Below, piece after piece: positions 55,559 through 63,197 of a DNA stretch of 64,000 nucleotides; the first letter of the stretch is position 1, and every line of letters begins with the position of its first letter. Location of the stretch: assembly GCA_964411985.1 (NCBI GenBank), contig CAYPNF010000029.1, forward strand, positions 1 through 64,000. The letters are read 5' to 3'. The DNA is from CAYPNF01 sp964411985 (GTDB lineage Bacteria > Verrucomicrobiota > Verrucomicrobiia > Limisphaerales > J093). Position numbers and translations under genes: made by a program. Below the pieces are notes generated by a model that was not told the origin of the DNA, ran no database searches, and was given only the letters and a program-made list of their open reading frames with translations.

Positions 55559-55587
55559 ATCATCGTGCCAAAAGAGTCCTCGGTCAA
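55559..55587 (-). promoter_or_regulatory. Candidate sigma70-type promoter of ssrA
   Basis: On the minus strand there is TTGACC at 55587-55582 (5 of 6 to the -35 consensus), a 17-base spacer, then GATGAT at 55564-55559 (4 of 6). The mature tmRNA begins about 17 bases after the -10, which would leave a short leader for RNase P to remove. Confidence 0.5.
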
Positions 55588-55603
55588 GGGGCGAAAAGCA
55601 AAA

Positions 55604-55625
55604 GGGGCTGACCGAAGTCAGCCCC
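55604..55625 (-). terminator. Intrinsic terminator of groEL
   Basis: GGGGCTGAC (55604-55612) and GTCAGCCCC (55617-55625) form a perfect 9-bp stem. On the minus strand the loop is UUCG, and the stem is followed by CCUUUUGCUUUUC-like U-rich sequence. It lies 33 bases beyond the groEL stop. Confidence 0.9.
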
Positions 55626-55657
55626 GCGAATGCAGTCGGTTCCTCAGAACCTGTCGA

Positions 55658-57298
55658 TTAGTAGTCCATCTCGCCGCCCATGCCACCGTGGCCACCGCCG
55701 GGAGCCGGCTTGGCCTTTTCCTTCTCAGGAATCTCCGTGATGAGGCATTCGGTGGTGAGGAGCAGTCCAGCGATGCTGGAAGCGTTCTGGAGGGCAGTGC
55801 GGGTGACCTTCTTCGGATCCACGACGCCAGCCTTGACGAGGTCTTCATAGATGCCGGAGCCAACGTTGTAACCGTCGTTGCCCTTGCGGCGCTTCACTTC
55901 CTCCACAACGATAGAGCCGTTGATGCCGGCGTTGTCCGCCAAATAGCGCGTAGGATACTCGATCGCGCGTTTGACGATGTCGACACCGATCTTCTCGTCG
56001 CCTTCGAGCTTCAGGGCTTCGAGAGCGGGCAAGCAGCGAATGAGGGCCACGCCACCGCCTGGAACGATACCTTCTTCCACGGCTGCACGGGTTGCGTGCA
56101 AGGCGTCCTCGACGCGAGCCTTCTTCTCCTTCATCTCGGTTTCGGTAGCAGCCCCGACGTTGATGACAGCGACGCCACCAGCGAGCTTGGCCAGGCGCTC
56201 CTGGAGCTTCTCGCGATCGTAATCCGAGGTGGTTTCCTCAATCTGACGGCGGATCTGGTTGATGCGGCCCTGAATCTCGGAGGCCTTGCCATTCCCTTCG
56301 ACCATGGTCGTGTTTTCCTTGTCGACGACGACAGACTTGGCGCGGCCGAGGTCTTCGAGGGTGAGGCTCTCGAGCTTGATGCCGAGGTCCTCGGTGATGC
56401 AGCGGCCGCCGGTGAGGATCGCGATGTCCTCAAGCATGGCCTTGCGACGGTCACCGAATCCGGGCGCCTTCACGGCGCAGACGTTGATGGTGCCGCGGAG
56501 CTTGTTGACGACGAGGGTCGCCAGGGCTTCTCCTTCGACTTCTTCAGCGATGATGAGCAGGGGCTTGCCAACCTTCGCGACCTTTTCGAGGATCGGGAGG
56601 AGGTCTTTCAGGCTGCTGATCTTCTTCTCGTAGTTCAGGATGTAGGGATCCTCGAGTTTGCACTCCATGGTCTCGGCATTGCTGACGAAATAGGGAGAGA
56701 GATAGCCCTTGTCGAACTGCATGCCTTCCACGACTTCGAGAGTGGTCTCGATGGACTTGGCTTCTTCGACGGTGATGGTGCCGTCTTTGCCGACCTTGTC
56801 CATGGCGTCAGCGATGATTTCGCCGATGGTGCTATCCCAGTTGGCGGAGACAGTCGCGACCTGCTTGATCTCTTCCTTGTCCTTGACTTTCTTGGCGATC
56901 TTGTCGAGGTGAGTTACCGCGGTTTCAACCGCCTTGCTGATGCCGCGCTGAATCCCGATGGGGTTCCCGCCGGCGGTGACGTACTTCAAGCCTTCGCGGT
57001 AAACCGCTTCAGCCAGCACAGTGGCGGTGGTGGTACCGTCGCCCGCTGCGTCACTGGTCTTGCTCGCCACTTCGCGAACCATTTGGGCGCCCATGTTTTC
57101 GTAGGGATCCTCGAGTTCGATTTCCTTGGCGACCGTCACACCGTCCTTGGTCACGGTAGGAGATCCGAACTTCTTGTCGAGCACCACGTTGCGGCCTTTG
57201 GGACCGAGGGTGGCGCTGACTGCGCGGGAGAGTTTGGTGACGCCGCGCAGAAGAGCTTGGCGTGCTGCCTCGTCAAAAATAAGTTGTTTTGCTGCCAT
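55658..57298 (-). CDS. groEL: Chaperonin GroEL (60 kDa)
   Basis: This 546-residue protein matches normal length. It has ATP-site motifs VTLGPKGRNVVLDK-like (here SATLGPKGRNVVLDKKFG) and GDGTTTATVLAEAV, the apical-domain stretch ALATLVVNKLRGTINVCAVKAPGFGD (given in part), the equatorial motif EEGIVPGGGVALIR, and a GGM-rich tail (GGGHGGMGGEMDY). It folds non-native proteins in the cytoplasm with GroES under ATP. It begins 33 bases after groES in the same direction and ends before a strong terminator. No CIRCE element was found upstream of groES, so regulation by HrcA is not supported here. Confidence 0.98.
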   Translation of the reverse strand: MAAKQLIFDEAARQALLRGVTKLSRAVSATLGPKGRNVVLDKKFGSPTVTKDGVTVAKEIELEDPYENMGAQMVREVASKTSDAAGDGTTTATVLAEAVYREGLKYVTAGGNPIGIQRGISKAVETAVTHLDKIAKKVKDKEEIKQVATVSANWDSTIGEIIADAMDKVGKDGTITVEEAKSIETTLEVVEGMQFDKGYLSPYFVSNAETMECKLEDPYILNYEKKISSLKDLLPILEKVAKVGKPLLIIAEEVEGEALATLVVNKLRGTINVCAVKAPGFGDRRKAMLEDIAILTGGRCITEDLGIKLESLTLEDLGRAKSVVVDKENTTMVEGNGKASEIQGRINQIRRQIEETTSDYDREKLQERLAKLAGGVAVINVGAATETEMKEKKARVEDALHATRAAVEEGIVPGGGVALIRCLPALEALKLEGDEKIGVDIVKRAIEYPTRYLADNAGINGSIVVEEVKRRKGNDGYNVGSGIYEDLVKAGVVDPKKVTRTALQNASSIAGLLLTTECLITEIPEKEKAKPAPGGGHGGMGGEMDY

Positions 57299-57331
57299 AA
57301 TATTATGAAAATTCGTTTAGTTTCAGGGTTA

Positions 57332-57625
57332 TTAGCCAACGATTGCGAGAAGATCGTCGCTGCCCAATAGTTTGTACTCTTTCCCTTCGACCTTAATCTC
57401 CGTGCCGCCGTACTTGCTGATCAGAACGCGATCACCAACTTTGACTTCAAAGGCGACCTTCTTACCGCTGTCGTCAGTCTTGCCGGTTCCGAGGGCGCGG
57501 ACGATCGCTTCAGTGGGTTTCTCCTTTGCGGAGTCAGGGATGATGATCCCGCCCTTTTTGACTTCCTTCTCCTCGACCGGTTCCACGAGAACTCGATCGC
57601 CGAGCGGTTTAACATTCAGTGCCAT
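57332..57625 (-). CDS. groES: Co-chaperonin GroES (10 kDa)
   Basis: The start is the ATG at 57625 (97 residues); a longer open frame upstream is not conserved-looking. Family motifs are VKPLGDRVLVEPVEEKEVKKGG, IIIPDSAKEKPTEAIV with the mobile loop around KKGGIIIPD, KVGDRVLISKYGGTEIKV and EYKLLGSDDLLAIV. It forms the heptameric lid of GroEL. It is followed by groEL after 33 bases and lies 129 bases downstream of dnaK on the same strand. Confidence 0.97.
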   Translation of the reverse strand: MALNVKPLGDRVLVEPVEEKEVKKGGIIIPDSAKEKPTEAIVRALGTGKTDDSGKKVAFEVKVGDRVLISKYGGTEIKVEGKEYKLLGSDDLLAIVG

Positions 57626-57754
57626 AGTTTGCAGTGTTCTTTGCTTTGTTTTCGGTTTGATCTGTTGAATCAAATCCCGCTGCACTCGCCGCGGGAAAAT
57701 CCATGGGAACAGCAACCCGCACCGGGCTGCCAATCCCCCCGGAAATCATTGCGC
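57626..57754 (-). promoter_or_regulatory. dnaK-groES spacer with inverted repeat
   Basis: TTTGAT (57656-57661) and ATCAAA (57669-57674) are inverted around CTGTTGA, 31 bases before the groES start. A CCCGC/GCGGG pair lies nearby at about 57676-57696. No CIRCE (TTAGCACTC-N9-GAGTGCTAA) is present. It could hold a promoter or an attenuator between the two chaperone genes. Confidence 0.35.
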
Positions 57755-59707
57755 CTAGCGCTTCTTGTCATCGACCACTTCCGCGTCGATGATGGGACCG
57801 TCGCCCGTATTTGGGCCCGTACCGCCGGCTTTGGGTTCGCTTCCAGGCCCGGAGCCGCCGCCGGTTTCCGGTTGCTCCCCCGCCTTCGCCTTCTCCGAAG
57901 CGGCCTTGTACAACTCGGCCGAGACGGATTGCCAGACTTCAGTCAGTTTTTCGTTGGCCGTCTTCAAAGCAGCGTTGTCACCGCCCTTGAGAGCCTCCTT
58001 CACGGCATTGACCGCGGTCTCGATCTTCGACTTGTCCTCAGCGGGAATCTTGTCGCCGTTCTCCTTGATCATTTTCTCGGATCGGTAAACGGCGTTGTCG
58101 GCCTCGTTGCGCAACTCGATAGCCTCTCGGCGCTCACGATCGTCATCGGCATGAAGCTCAGCGTCTTTCCTCATCCGCTCGATTTCATCCTTGGAAAGGC
58201 CGCTGCTTGCGGTAATGGTGATCTTCTGTTCCTTGCCGGTCCCAAGGTCCTTGGCGTTCACGTGAAGAATTCCGTTGGCGTCAATATCGAAGGTGACTTC
58301 GATTTGCGGCATGCCGCGTGGCGCGGGAGGAATATCCGTGAGCTGAAACTTGCCAATGGTTTTGTTGTCCTTGGACATCGGCCGTTCGCCCTGCAAAACA
58401 TGAATCTCCACCCCTGGCTGATTATCCGAAGCCGTAGAGAAGATCTCCGATTTGCGCGAGGGAATCGTTGTGTTTCTCTCAATGAGCCGGGTAAAGACGC
58501 CGCCTAGGGTTTCAATTCCCAGCGAGAGCGGGGTAACGTCTAGCAGAAGCACGTCTTTGACATCACCTTTCAGAACGCCTCCCTGAATCGCGGCCCCGAC
58601 AGCCACAACTTCATCCGGGTTGACGCCCTGATGAGGAGGCTTGCTAACCATGGCCCGCGCCGTCTCAACCACCTTGGGCATGCGGGTCATTCCACCCACC
58701 AAGACCAACTCATCAATCTTCTCGATGGCGACTCCAGCGTCTTTGAGGCAGTTGTGAACGGGCCTCACGGTTCGCTCGAACAAATCATCGCACATCTGCT
58801 CCATCTTGGCCCGGGTCAGTTTCGTGCTGATATGTTTCGGACCCGAGGCGTCGGCGGTGATGAAGGGAAGGTTGATTTCGTAGACCTGGGCGCTGGAAAG
58901 GGAAATCTTGGCCTTCTCGGCTTCCTCCTTGATTCGCTGCAGCGCATCGGCCTGACGGCGCAGATCCACCCCCTGGTCGCGCTTGAATTCGTCCAGCACC
59001 CAATCCATGATGCGGTTGTCCCAATCGTCGCCCCCGAGATGCGTATCACCGTTGGTCGCTTTGACCTCAAAAACTCCGTCCCCAATCTCCAAGACCGAAA
59101 TGTCAAAAGTCCCGCCGCCCAAATCGTATACGGCGATCTTCTCATCTTTCTTCTTATCAAGTCCATAGGCCAGAGAAGCGGCCGTGGGTTCGTTGATGAT
59201 CCGCAACACTTCCAGACCAGCAATTCGTCCCGCGTCTTTGGTGGCCTGCCGTTGAGAATCGTTGAAGTAGGCAGGAACGGTGATCACCGCCTGGGTAATC
59301 GTCTCACCCAAACGCATCTCTGCGTCCGCTTTCAGTTTGGCGAGAATCATCGCCGAAATCTCCGGGGGACTGAAAAGCTTCGGTTTCCCATCGACATCGA
59401 TTTCCACCGCAGCGTCGCCGTTGGAAGCGCGCACGACACGGTAGGGTACGCGCTTGATCTCTTCTTGGACCTCCTCAAACTTACGGCCCATGAACCGTTT
59501 GATGGAGTAGACAGTATTCCGGGGATTAGTCACTGCCTGACGTTTGGCGGAATCACCCACCAGACGCTCGCCAGTTTTACTGAAAGCAACCACCGAAGGG
59601 GTTGTGCGTTTGCCCTCGGAGTTCTCCAGGACGGTTGGTTCGCCTCCTTCCATGATCGCCATGCAGGAGTTCGTTGTGCCCAAATCAATGCCAAGTACCT
59701 TTGCCAT
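57755..59707 (-). CDS. dnaK: Chaperone DnaK (Hsp70)
   Basis: This 650-residue protein is full length. The nucleotide-binding domain begins KVLGIDLGTTNSCMAIMEGG and continues with AVITVPAYFNDSQRQATKDAG, GLEVLRIINEPTAASLAYGLD, VYDLGGGTFDISVLEI and VLVGGMTRMPKV. The linker and substrate-binding domain follow (DVLLLDVTPLSLGIETLGGV, DANGILHVNAKDLGTGKEQ). A Gly-rich tail ends in GPIIDAEVVDDKKR. It binds hydrophobic segments of unfolded proteins in an ATP cycle with DnaJ and GrpE, neither of which is seen here. It is the first of a minus-strand chaperone group with groES and groEL. Upstream lies a long regulatory spacer. Confidence 0.98.
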   Translation of the reverse strand: MAKVLGIDLGTTNSCMAIMEGGEPTVLENSEGKRTTPSVVAFSKTGERLVGDSAKRQAVTNPRNTVYSIKRFMGRKFEEVQEEIKRVPYRVVRASNGDAAVEIDVDGKPKLFSPPEISAMILAKLKADAEMRLGETITQAVITVPAYFNDSQRQATKDAGRIAGLEVLRIINEPTAASLAYGLDKKKDEKIAVYDLGGGTFDISVLEIGDGVFEVKATNGDTHLGGDDWDNRIMDWVLDEFKRDQGVDLRRQADALQRIKEEAEKAKISLSSAQVYEINLPFITADASGPKHISTKLTRAKMEQMCDDLFERTVRPVHNCLKDAGVAIEKIDELVLVGGMTRMPKVVETARAMVSKPPHQGVNPDEVVAVGAAIQGGVLKGDVKDVLLLDVTPLSLGIETLGGVFTRLIERNTTIPSRKSEIFSTASDNQPGVEIHVLQGERPMSKDNKTIGKFQLTDIPPAPRGMPQIEVTFDIDANGILHVNAKDLGTGKEQKITITASSGLSKDEIERMRKDAELHADDDRERREAIELRNEADNAVYRSEKMIKENGDKIPAEDKSKIETAVNAVKEALKGGDNAALKTANEKLTEVWQSVSAELYKAASEKAKAGEQPETGGGSGPGSEPKAGGTGPNTGDGPIIDAEVVDDKKR

Positions 59708-60080
59708 ATACCGTTATTGATTACCAGTAACAGCAGGCTGAATGCCAACACTCACTCATATTCATAACATGTTGCTTTCGTGTTGTTTGTGATATCTGTT
59801 ACCAGTTTTGCCGCACCGCAGAGTGTGACAATAGCGTCGCTCTGTCACACTTGGTCCTCAGCCGGAAGGCGCTGTGTCACATCTCAGGCACTGTGAATCA
59901 CCCCCGACCAAGGTGAGCCAAGGAATGTCTCGCATCCCTCCCCGAATCAAAGTAAGCAAAACGAAAACTAAAAAAAAGAGGTGCTTGTTTTCCGACAGAT
60001 GGTAATATTGAATACAAGTACTCTTAATTTGAGACCCATCAGCGATGATGGGTCAGTTGCAGACCTGAATCGTCCGTATT
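59708..60080. promoter_or_regulatory. Divergent dnaK / dehydrogenase regulatory region
   Basis: There is no gene in these 373 bases. AGTGTGACA (59822-59830) and TGTCACACT (59843-59851) are perfect 9-base arms around 12 bases. A related TGTGTCACA lies at about 59873-59881. TTACCAGT occurs twice (about 59720 and 59800). A leader hairpin lies at 60033-60054. No CIRCE element was seen. The repeats are candidate operator sites for one or both divergent genes. Confidence 0.45.
60033..60054 (+). other. Leader hairpin with GNRA-type loop
   Basis: GACCCATCA (60033-60041) and TGATGGGTC (60046-60054) form a perfect 9-bp stem closed by GCGA, a GNRA tetraloop. It ends 26 bases before the ATG at 60081. 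No U-tract follows, so it is more likely a stability or regulatory element than a terminator. Confidence 0.55.
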
Positions 60081-60977
60081 ATGTCAGAGAAGATAGCGAT
60101 CATCGGAGTGGGAAGGATGGGGCTCAACTTGGCCCGCCGACTCAAGGACCGGGGCTTTTCCATCGGAGCAGTCTACGACGCCCGCCCGCGTTTGGCGGCT
60201 TCCGCTGCGAAGGAATTGAACTGTGAGCGGGCTCGATCGGCACACCAGGCCGCCTCTCTTTCGAGCGTGGTGATTACCTGCGTGACAGACGACGAGGCCA
60301 TGGCCCAGCTTTACTCCCCCGGTCCGCGCAGCCTGCTACGAAAAGCCGAAGGCAAGCTCTTTATCAACACTGCGACTGTCTCGCCACGCACACACCTGGA
60401 AATTGAATCGTGGGCAATCAAGGCAGGTGCATTGAGCCTCGAAGCCTGTATGGCGGGGAGCATTTCGCAGGCCCGACAAGGTTCCCTCTATCTCATGTGC
60501 GCCGGCAGTCAGGAAGCCTTTCATCGCGCGAAACCAATCCTGGAAGTCCTCGGAACGACAGTGCGGCACTTTGGCCAAACGGGTGAGGCGGCCAAGATCA
60601 AGGCCTGCGTCAATATGGTCATGAACGTCAACACCGCGGCCTTGGCCGAAGGTTTGGCCCTGGGTGATGCGCTAGGTATCGACCTGGACACCCTCCGATC
60701 GGTCTTCTCGGAGACCGGGGCCAACTCCCAAGTCTTAAAGACGGACGGAGAGGACATGCAGAAGCGCGACCATGCCTGCTTCTTCTCGGCGGAGCACGCC
60801 AGGAAAGACACGGCCATTGCGCTGCGCTTGGCCCGGCAACAGCGCCTGAATCTTCCACTAGCTTTTACCACCAAGAGGCAATATGACCGCATGGTGGCCT
60901 TGGGGTTGGGGGAATTGGACAAGTCGGGCGTAGCCGAGCTCGTGTTTCGCGGCCGGGGGTCGGCAAAGAAACGCTGA
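60081..60977 (+). CDS. NAD(P)-dependent beta-hydroxyacid dehydrogenase family protein
   Basis: This 298-residue cytoplasmic protein starts MSEKIAIIGVGRMGLNLARRLKDRG, the GxGxxG dinucleotide fold. The family substrate motif appears as ACMAGSISQARQGSLYLMCAG, a variant of DAPVSGGxxxAxxGxL with the aspartate changed. The catalytic lysine lies in GEAAKIKACVNMVM. The C-terminal helical part has SVFSETGANSQVLKT and HARKDTAIALRLARQQ. Relatives are 3-hydroxyisobutyrate, tartronate-semialdehyde and glyoxylate reductases. The substrate cannot be named. It is divergent from dnaK and preceded by a stable hairpin. Confidence 0.92.
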   Translation: MSEKIAIIGVGRMGLNLARRLKDRGFSIGAVYDARPRLAASAAKELNCERARSAHQAASLSSVVITCVTDDEAMAQLYSPGPRSLLRKAEGKLFINTATVSPRTHLEIESWAIKAGALSLEACMAGSISQARQGSLYLMCAGSQEAFHRAKPILEVLGTTVRHFGQTGEAAKIKACVNMVMNVNTAALAEGLALGDALGIDLDTLRSVFSETGANSQVLKTDGEDMQKRDHACFFSAEHARKDTAIALRLARQQRLNLPLAFTTKRQYDRMVALGLGELDKSGVAELVFRGRGSAKKR

Positions 60978-61031
60978 ACGGTTCGCTTCGTTGACGGAAC
61001 CTGCTATCCGCCTGTCGAAAAGATTCGGGGA

Positions 61032-62291
61032 TCAGAGCCGGTATTGGGGTATCTTGAGCAGTTCGCCACCTTTCAAGGCGGACTTGTGAGCGACGATTCC
61101 AGCCACGGTCATGTTGAGTGCTAGCACCACGTCCACGATCGGCTTGCGGTCGAGGAGAATAGCCGTCACGAAGTCGTTCATGAGATAGCCGTGCGAACCG
61201 CCATGGCCACCGGCGGAAACCCCGGGTGGCAAAGCAGGACGCTTAAGCTCGGGTAACTTCTTCTCCAAACCCTGATAGGCCCCGTAGAAGGAACCGAGGG
61301 TTCCTTTTTGCCCCCGAATCCTCCCCATTTCACCGCTGAAGCCCGGCGTATCCCAACTTACCGCCATCCGCGAAGTGCCGCCTTCGCTGGTGCGGAATAG
61401 GGCAATCTCGGTTCCAAAAGGATTCTTGTACCGGTTATTGGCAGGCTGCAGGTGGAAAATGTGGCTGGGCATGCCCATGCAAGAGACCTCCGTGAAACTC
61501 CCTCCAGTGACACAGACGTAGTAGGCGTTGGAATGGGTTGGGTACCATTGCGGCGGCAGGCCTACTCTCCAGTCTTTGTACGAAGGAATGGGCTCGTCCA
61601 TGTAGTGGTAATACTCCCCTTCCGAATAAACGATTTTGCCCAGACCACCTGTCTCAAAGATCCGGCGCATGGCGTGGACCTCTTCGTGGAAGCAGGAGGT
61701 TTCGAACATCATGTACTTCTTGCCGCTGGACTTGACGGCGGCGAGCAGACGGTCTGCATCCTCCAGAGAGCCGAACACGGCAGGAACCGCACAAGCCACG
61801 TGCTTTCCGTGCTTCAACACTTCGATGCAATGACGTGCGTGGTTGGGAGCATCGGTTGCGACAAACACCGCCTCGATGCGATCGTCTTTCACGAGGTCTT
61901 CCAGCGAAGGATACGTCTTCTGACATCGGCAAACTTTCGCCAACTCAGCACAGCGATCGGGCAGAAGATCGCTCACGGCAACGATTTCCACATTGGGATG
62001 GTTTTGGAATCCGAACTCCGCCCCAAACTTGCAGACGCCATAGCCCACGATCCCGACCCTGATCTTACGATCGGAGACGGGTTTCCAGTCTTTGGAGGCA
62101 CTGGGGTCCTCCGCGGCACGCTCGAAGCCCTGAATCACCTTCTCCGCAGGCGAACCGTGGGCGCTCACTCCAAGCGCCACGGAACCAAGGCCCATCACGC
62201 CGAGGAAAGACCTTCGATCGAGAGCTCCTCTTGTATCAGGTGCGGAGGGGGGAAAAGCTTGGGACAACGACGCCGAGTGTTTTGGATTCAT
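61032..62291 (-). CDS. Gfo/Idh/MocA-family oxidoreductase with Tat-like signal
   Basis: This 419-residue protein has an N-terminal twin-arginine-like signal (ALDRRSFLGVMGLGSVALGVSA). The Rossmann motif is IRVGIVGYGVCKFGAEFGF. The usual EKP motif is replaced by HGKHVACAVPAVFGSLEDADRL, so the typical catalytic lysine is missing. Further features are MMFETSCFHEEVHAMRRI, VSWDTPGFSGEMGRIRGQKG and GGHGGSHGYLMNDFVTAIL, the family's C-terminal histidine region. This loss suggests a changed chemistry, as in some GH109-like members or proteins without dehydrogenase activity. It converges with the dehydrogenase at 60081 and diverges from the OmpA-family gene. Confidence 0.88.
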   Translation of the reverse strand: MNPKHSASLSQAFPPSAPDTRGALDRRSFLGVMGLGSVALGVSAHGSPAEKVIQGFERAAEDPSASKDWKPVSDRKIRVGIVGYGVCKFGAEFGFQNHPNVEIVAVSDLLPDRCAELAKVCRCQKTYPSLEDLVKDDRIEAVFVATDAPNHARHCIEVLKHGKHVACAVPAVFGSLEDADRLLAAVKSSGKKYMMFETSCFHEEVHAMRRIFETGGLGKIVYSEGEYYHYMDEPIPSYKDWRVGLPPQWYPTHSNAYYVCVTGGSFTEVSCMGMPSHIFHLQPANNRYKNPFGTEIALFRTSEGGTSRMAVSWDTPGFSGEMGRIRGQKGTLGSFYGAYQGLEKKLPELKRPALPPGVSAGGHGGSHGYLMNDFVTAILLDRKPIVDVVLALNMTVAGIVAHKSALKGGELLKIPQYRL

Positions 62292-62381
62292 GGGTTTACT
62301 ATGTATGGAAGGTTGAGGTCGTCAAGTCTGACCCTGCACATCCGAGTAGATTTTCCAGCAGGCAACCGGTAGAGTCCCGTC

Positions 62382-63197
62382 ATGCCAAAGCAGGCTTGGA
62401 CATTTGTAGGAATTTTTACCGCGCTCTTTCTCTGCGGTGCCCTCGGACTGTATTCTCGCTCCCTAAAGCGCGACCTTGCGGAGACGCAGAAGCAGACTGA
62501 GGAGGCGCGGGCGGCAATCAATAAACAGAAAGCGGAGATGGAAGAGATCCACCAGCGGGCGGCGCGGCAAGCCGAGAGGATCGAAGAACTGAAGAGAGAG
62601 CGGGACGCGGTGGAGATGGCGCAAAAGAGTCTCGAGAACGAAATGCGTAACGCGCTCGAATCGAAAGACGTCACCATCTCGGAACTTCAAGGGAAACTCA
62701 CCGTCAACATTCTAGACCGAATCCTTTTCGATTCGGGCGAGGCCATGCTCAAGCCGGAGGGCGAGAAAGTGCTGGAGCAGATTGCGGGTGTCCTGGCCCA
62801 GTATCCCAAACGCCAGATCCACGTGGTTGGACACACCGACAACGTTCCCATTCGCGCTGGGGCGCGTGGCAGGTTTGCGACCAATTGGGAACTGTCGGCT
62901 GCCCGGGCTATGGCCGCCGTGCGGTTCCTTTCCGAACGAGCCGGTGTCGATCCCAAGCGTCTGGGTGCGCTCGCCTACGGAGAGTACCGGCCCATCGCGG
63001 AGAATTCCACGCCGGAAGGGCGGGCCAGGAACCGAAGGATCGCCGTCGTGGTCTTGTCGGATGAAGTGGTGGGATTGGATTCCACGAACGCGCTGCCCGC
63101 CAAGGTCGTGTTACCTGGGGCTGAGCCTTTCGCCACCACGAACTCACCTGCACCGGAACCCCCACAGACAACGAACAGCACCTCGGGCACTCCATGA
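62382..63197 (+). CDS. OmpA-family envelope protein with coiled-coil stem
   Basis: This 271-residue protein has an N-terminal membrane segment (TFVGIFTALFLCGALGLY, about 7-24). A charged coiled coil follows at about 28-105 (LAETQKQTEEARAAINKQKA). An OmpA/MotB-type peptidoglycan-binding domain follows at about 108-228: ILFDSGEAMLKPEGEKVLEQ, IHVVGHTDNVPIRAGAR, NWELSAARAMAAVRFL and GYGE-like AYGEYRPIAEN with GRARNRRIAVV. The tail is Pro/Thr-rich. It probably anchors the inner membrane or a complex to peptidoglycan. Its stop overlaps the start of the next gene (ATGA), which suggests coupled translation. Confidence 0.92.
   Translation: MPKQAWTFVGIFTALFLCGALGLYSRSLKRDLAETQKQTEEARAAINKQKAEMEEIHQRAARQAERIEELKRERDAVEMAQKSLENEMRNALESKDVTISELQGKLTVNILDRILFDSGEAMLKPEGEKVLEQIAGVLAQYPKRQIHVVGHTDNVPIRAGARGRFATNWELSAARAMAAVRFLSERAGVDPKRLGALAYGEYRPIAENSTPEGRARNRRIAVVVLSDEVVGLDSTNALPAKVVLPGAEPFATTNSPAPEPPQTTNSTSGTP

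Noticed and set aside
55565..57370. 601-codon plus-strand open frame
   Set aside because: It is the antisense of groEL; the protein has no family features and the minus strand is a perfect GroEL.
58631..59767. 378-codon plus-strand open frame opposite dnaK
   Set aside because: It is complementary to DnaK codons only and lacks any recognisable motif.
57626..59780. CIRCE element for HrcA near groES or dnaK
   Set aside because: I looked for TTAGCACTC-N9-GAGTGCTAA in both spacers and did not find it.
61452..62372. 306-codon plus-strand open frame
   Set aside because: It is the antisense of the MocA-type oxidoreductase gene.
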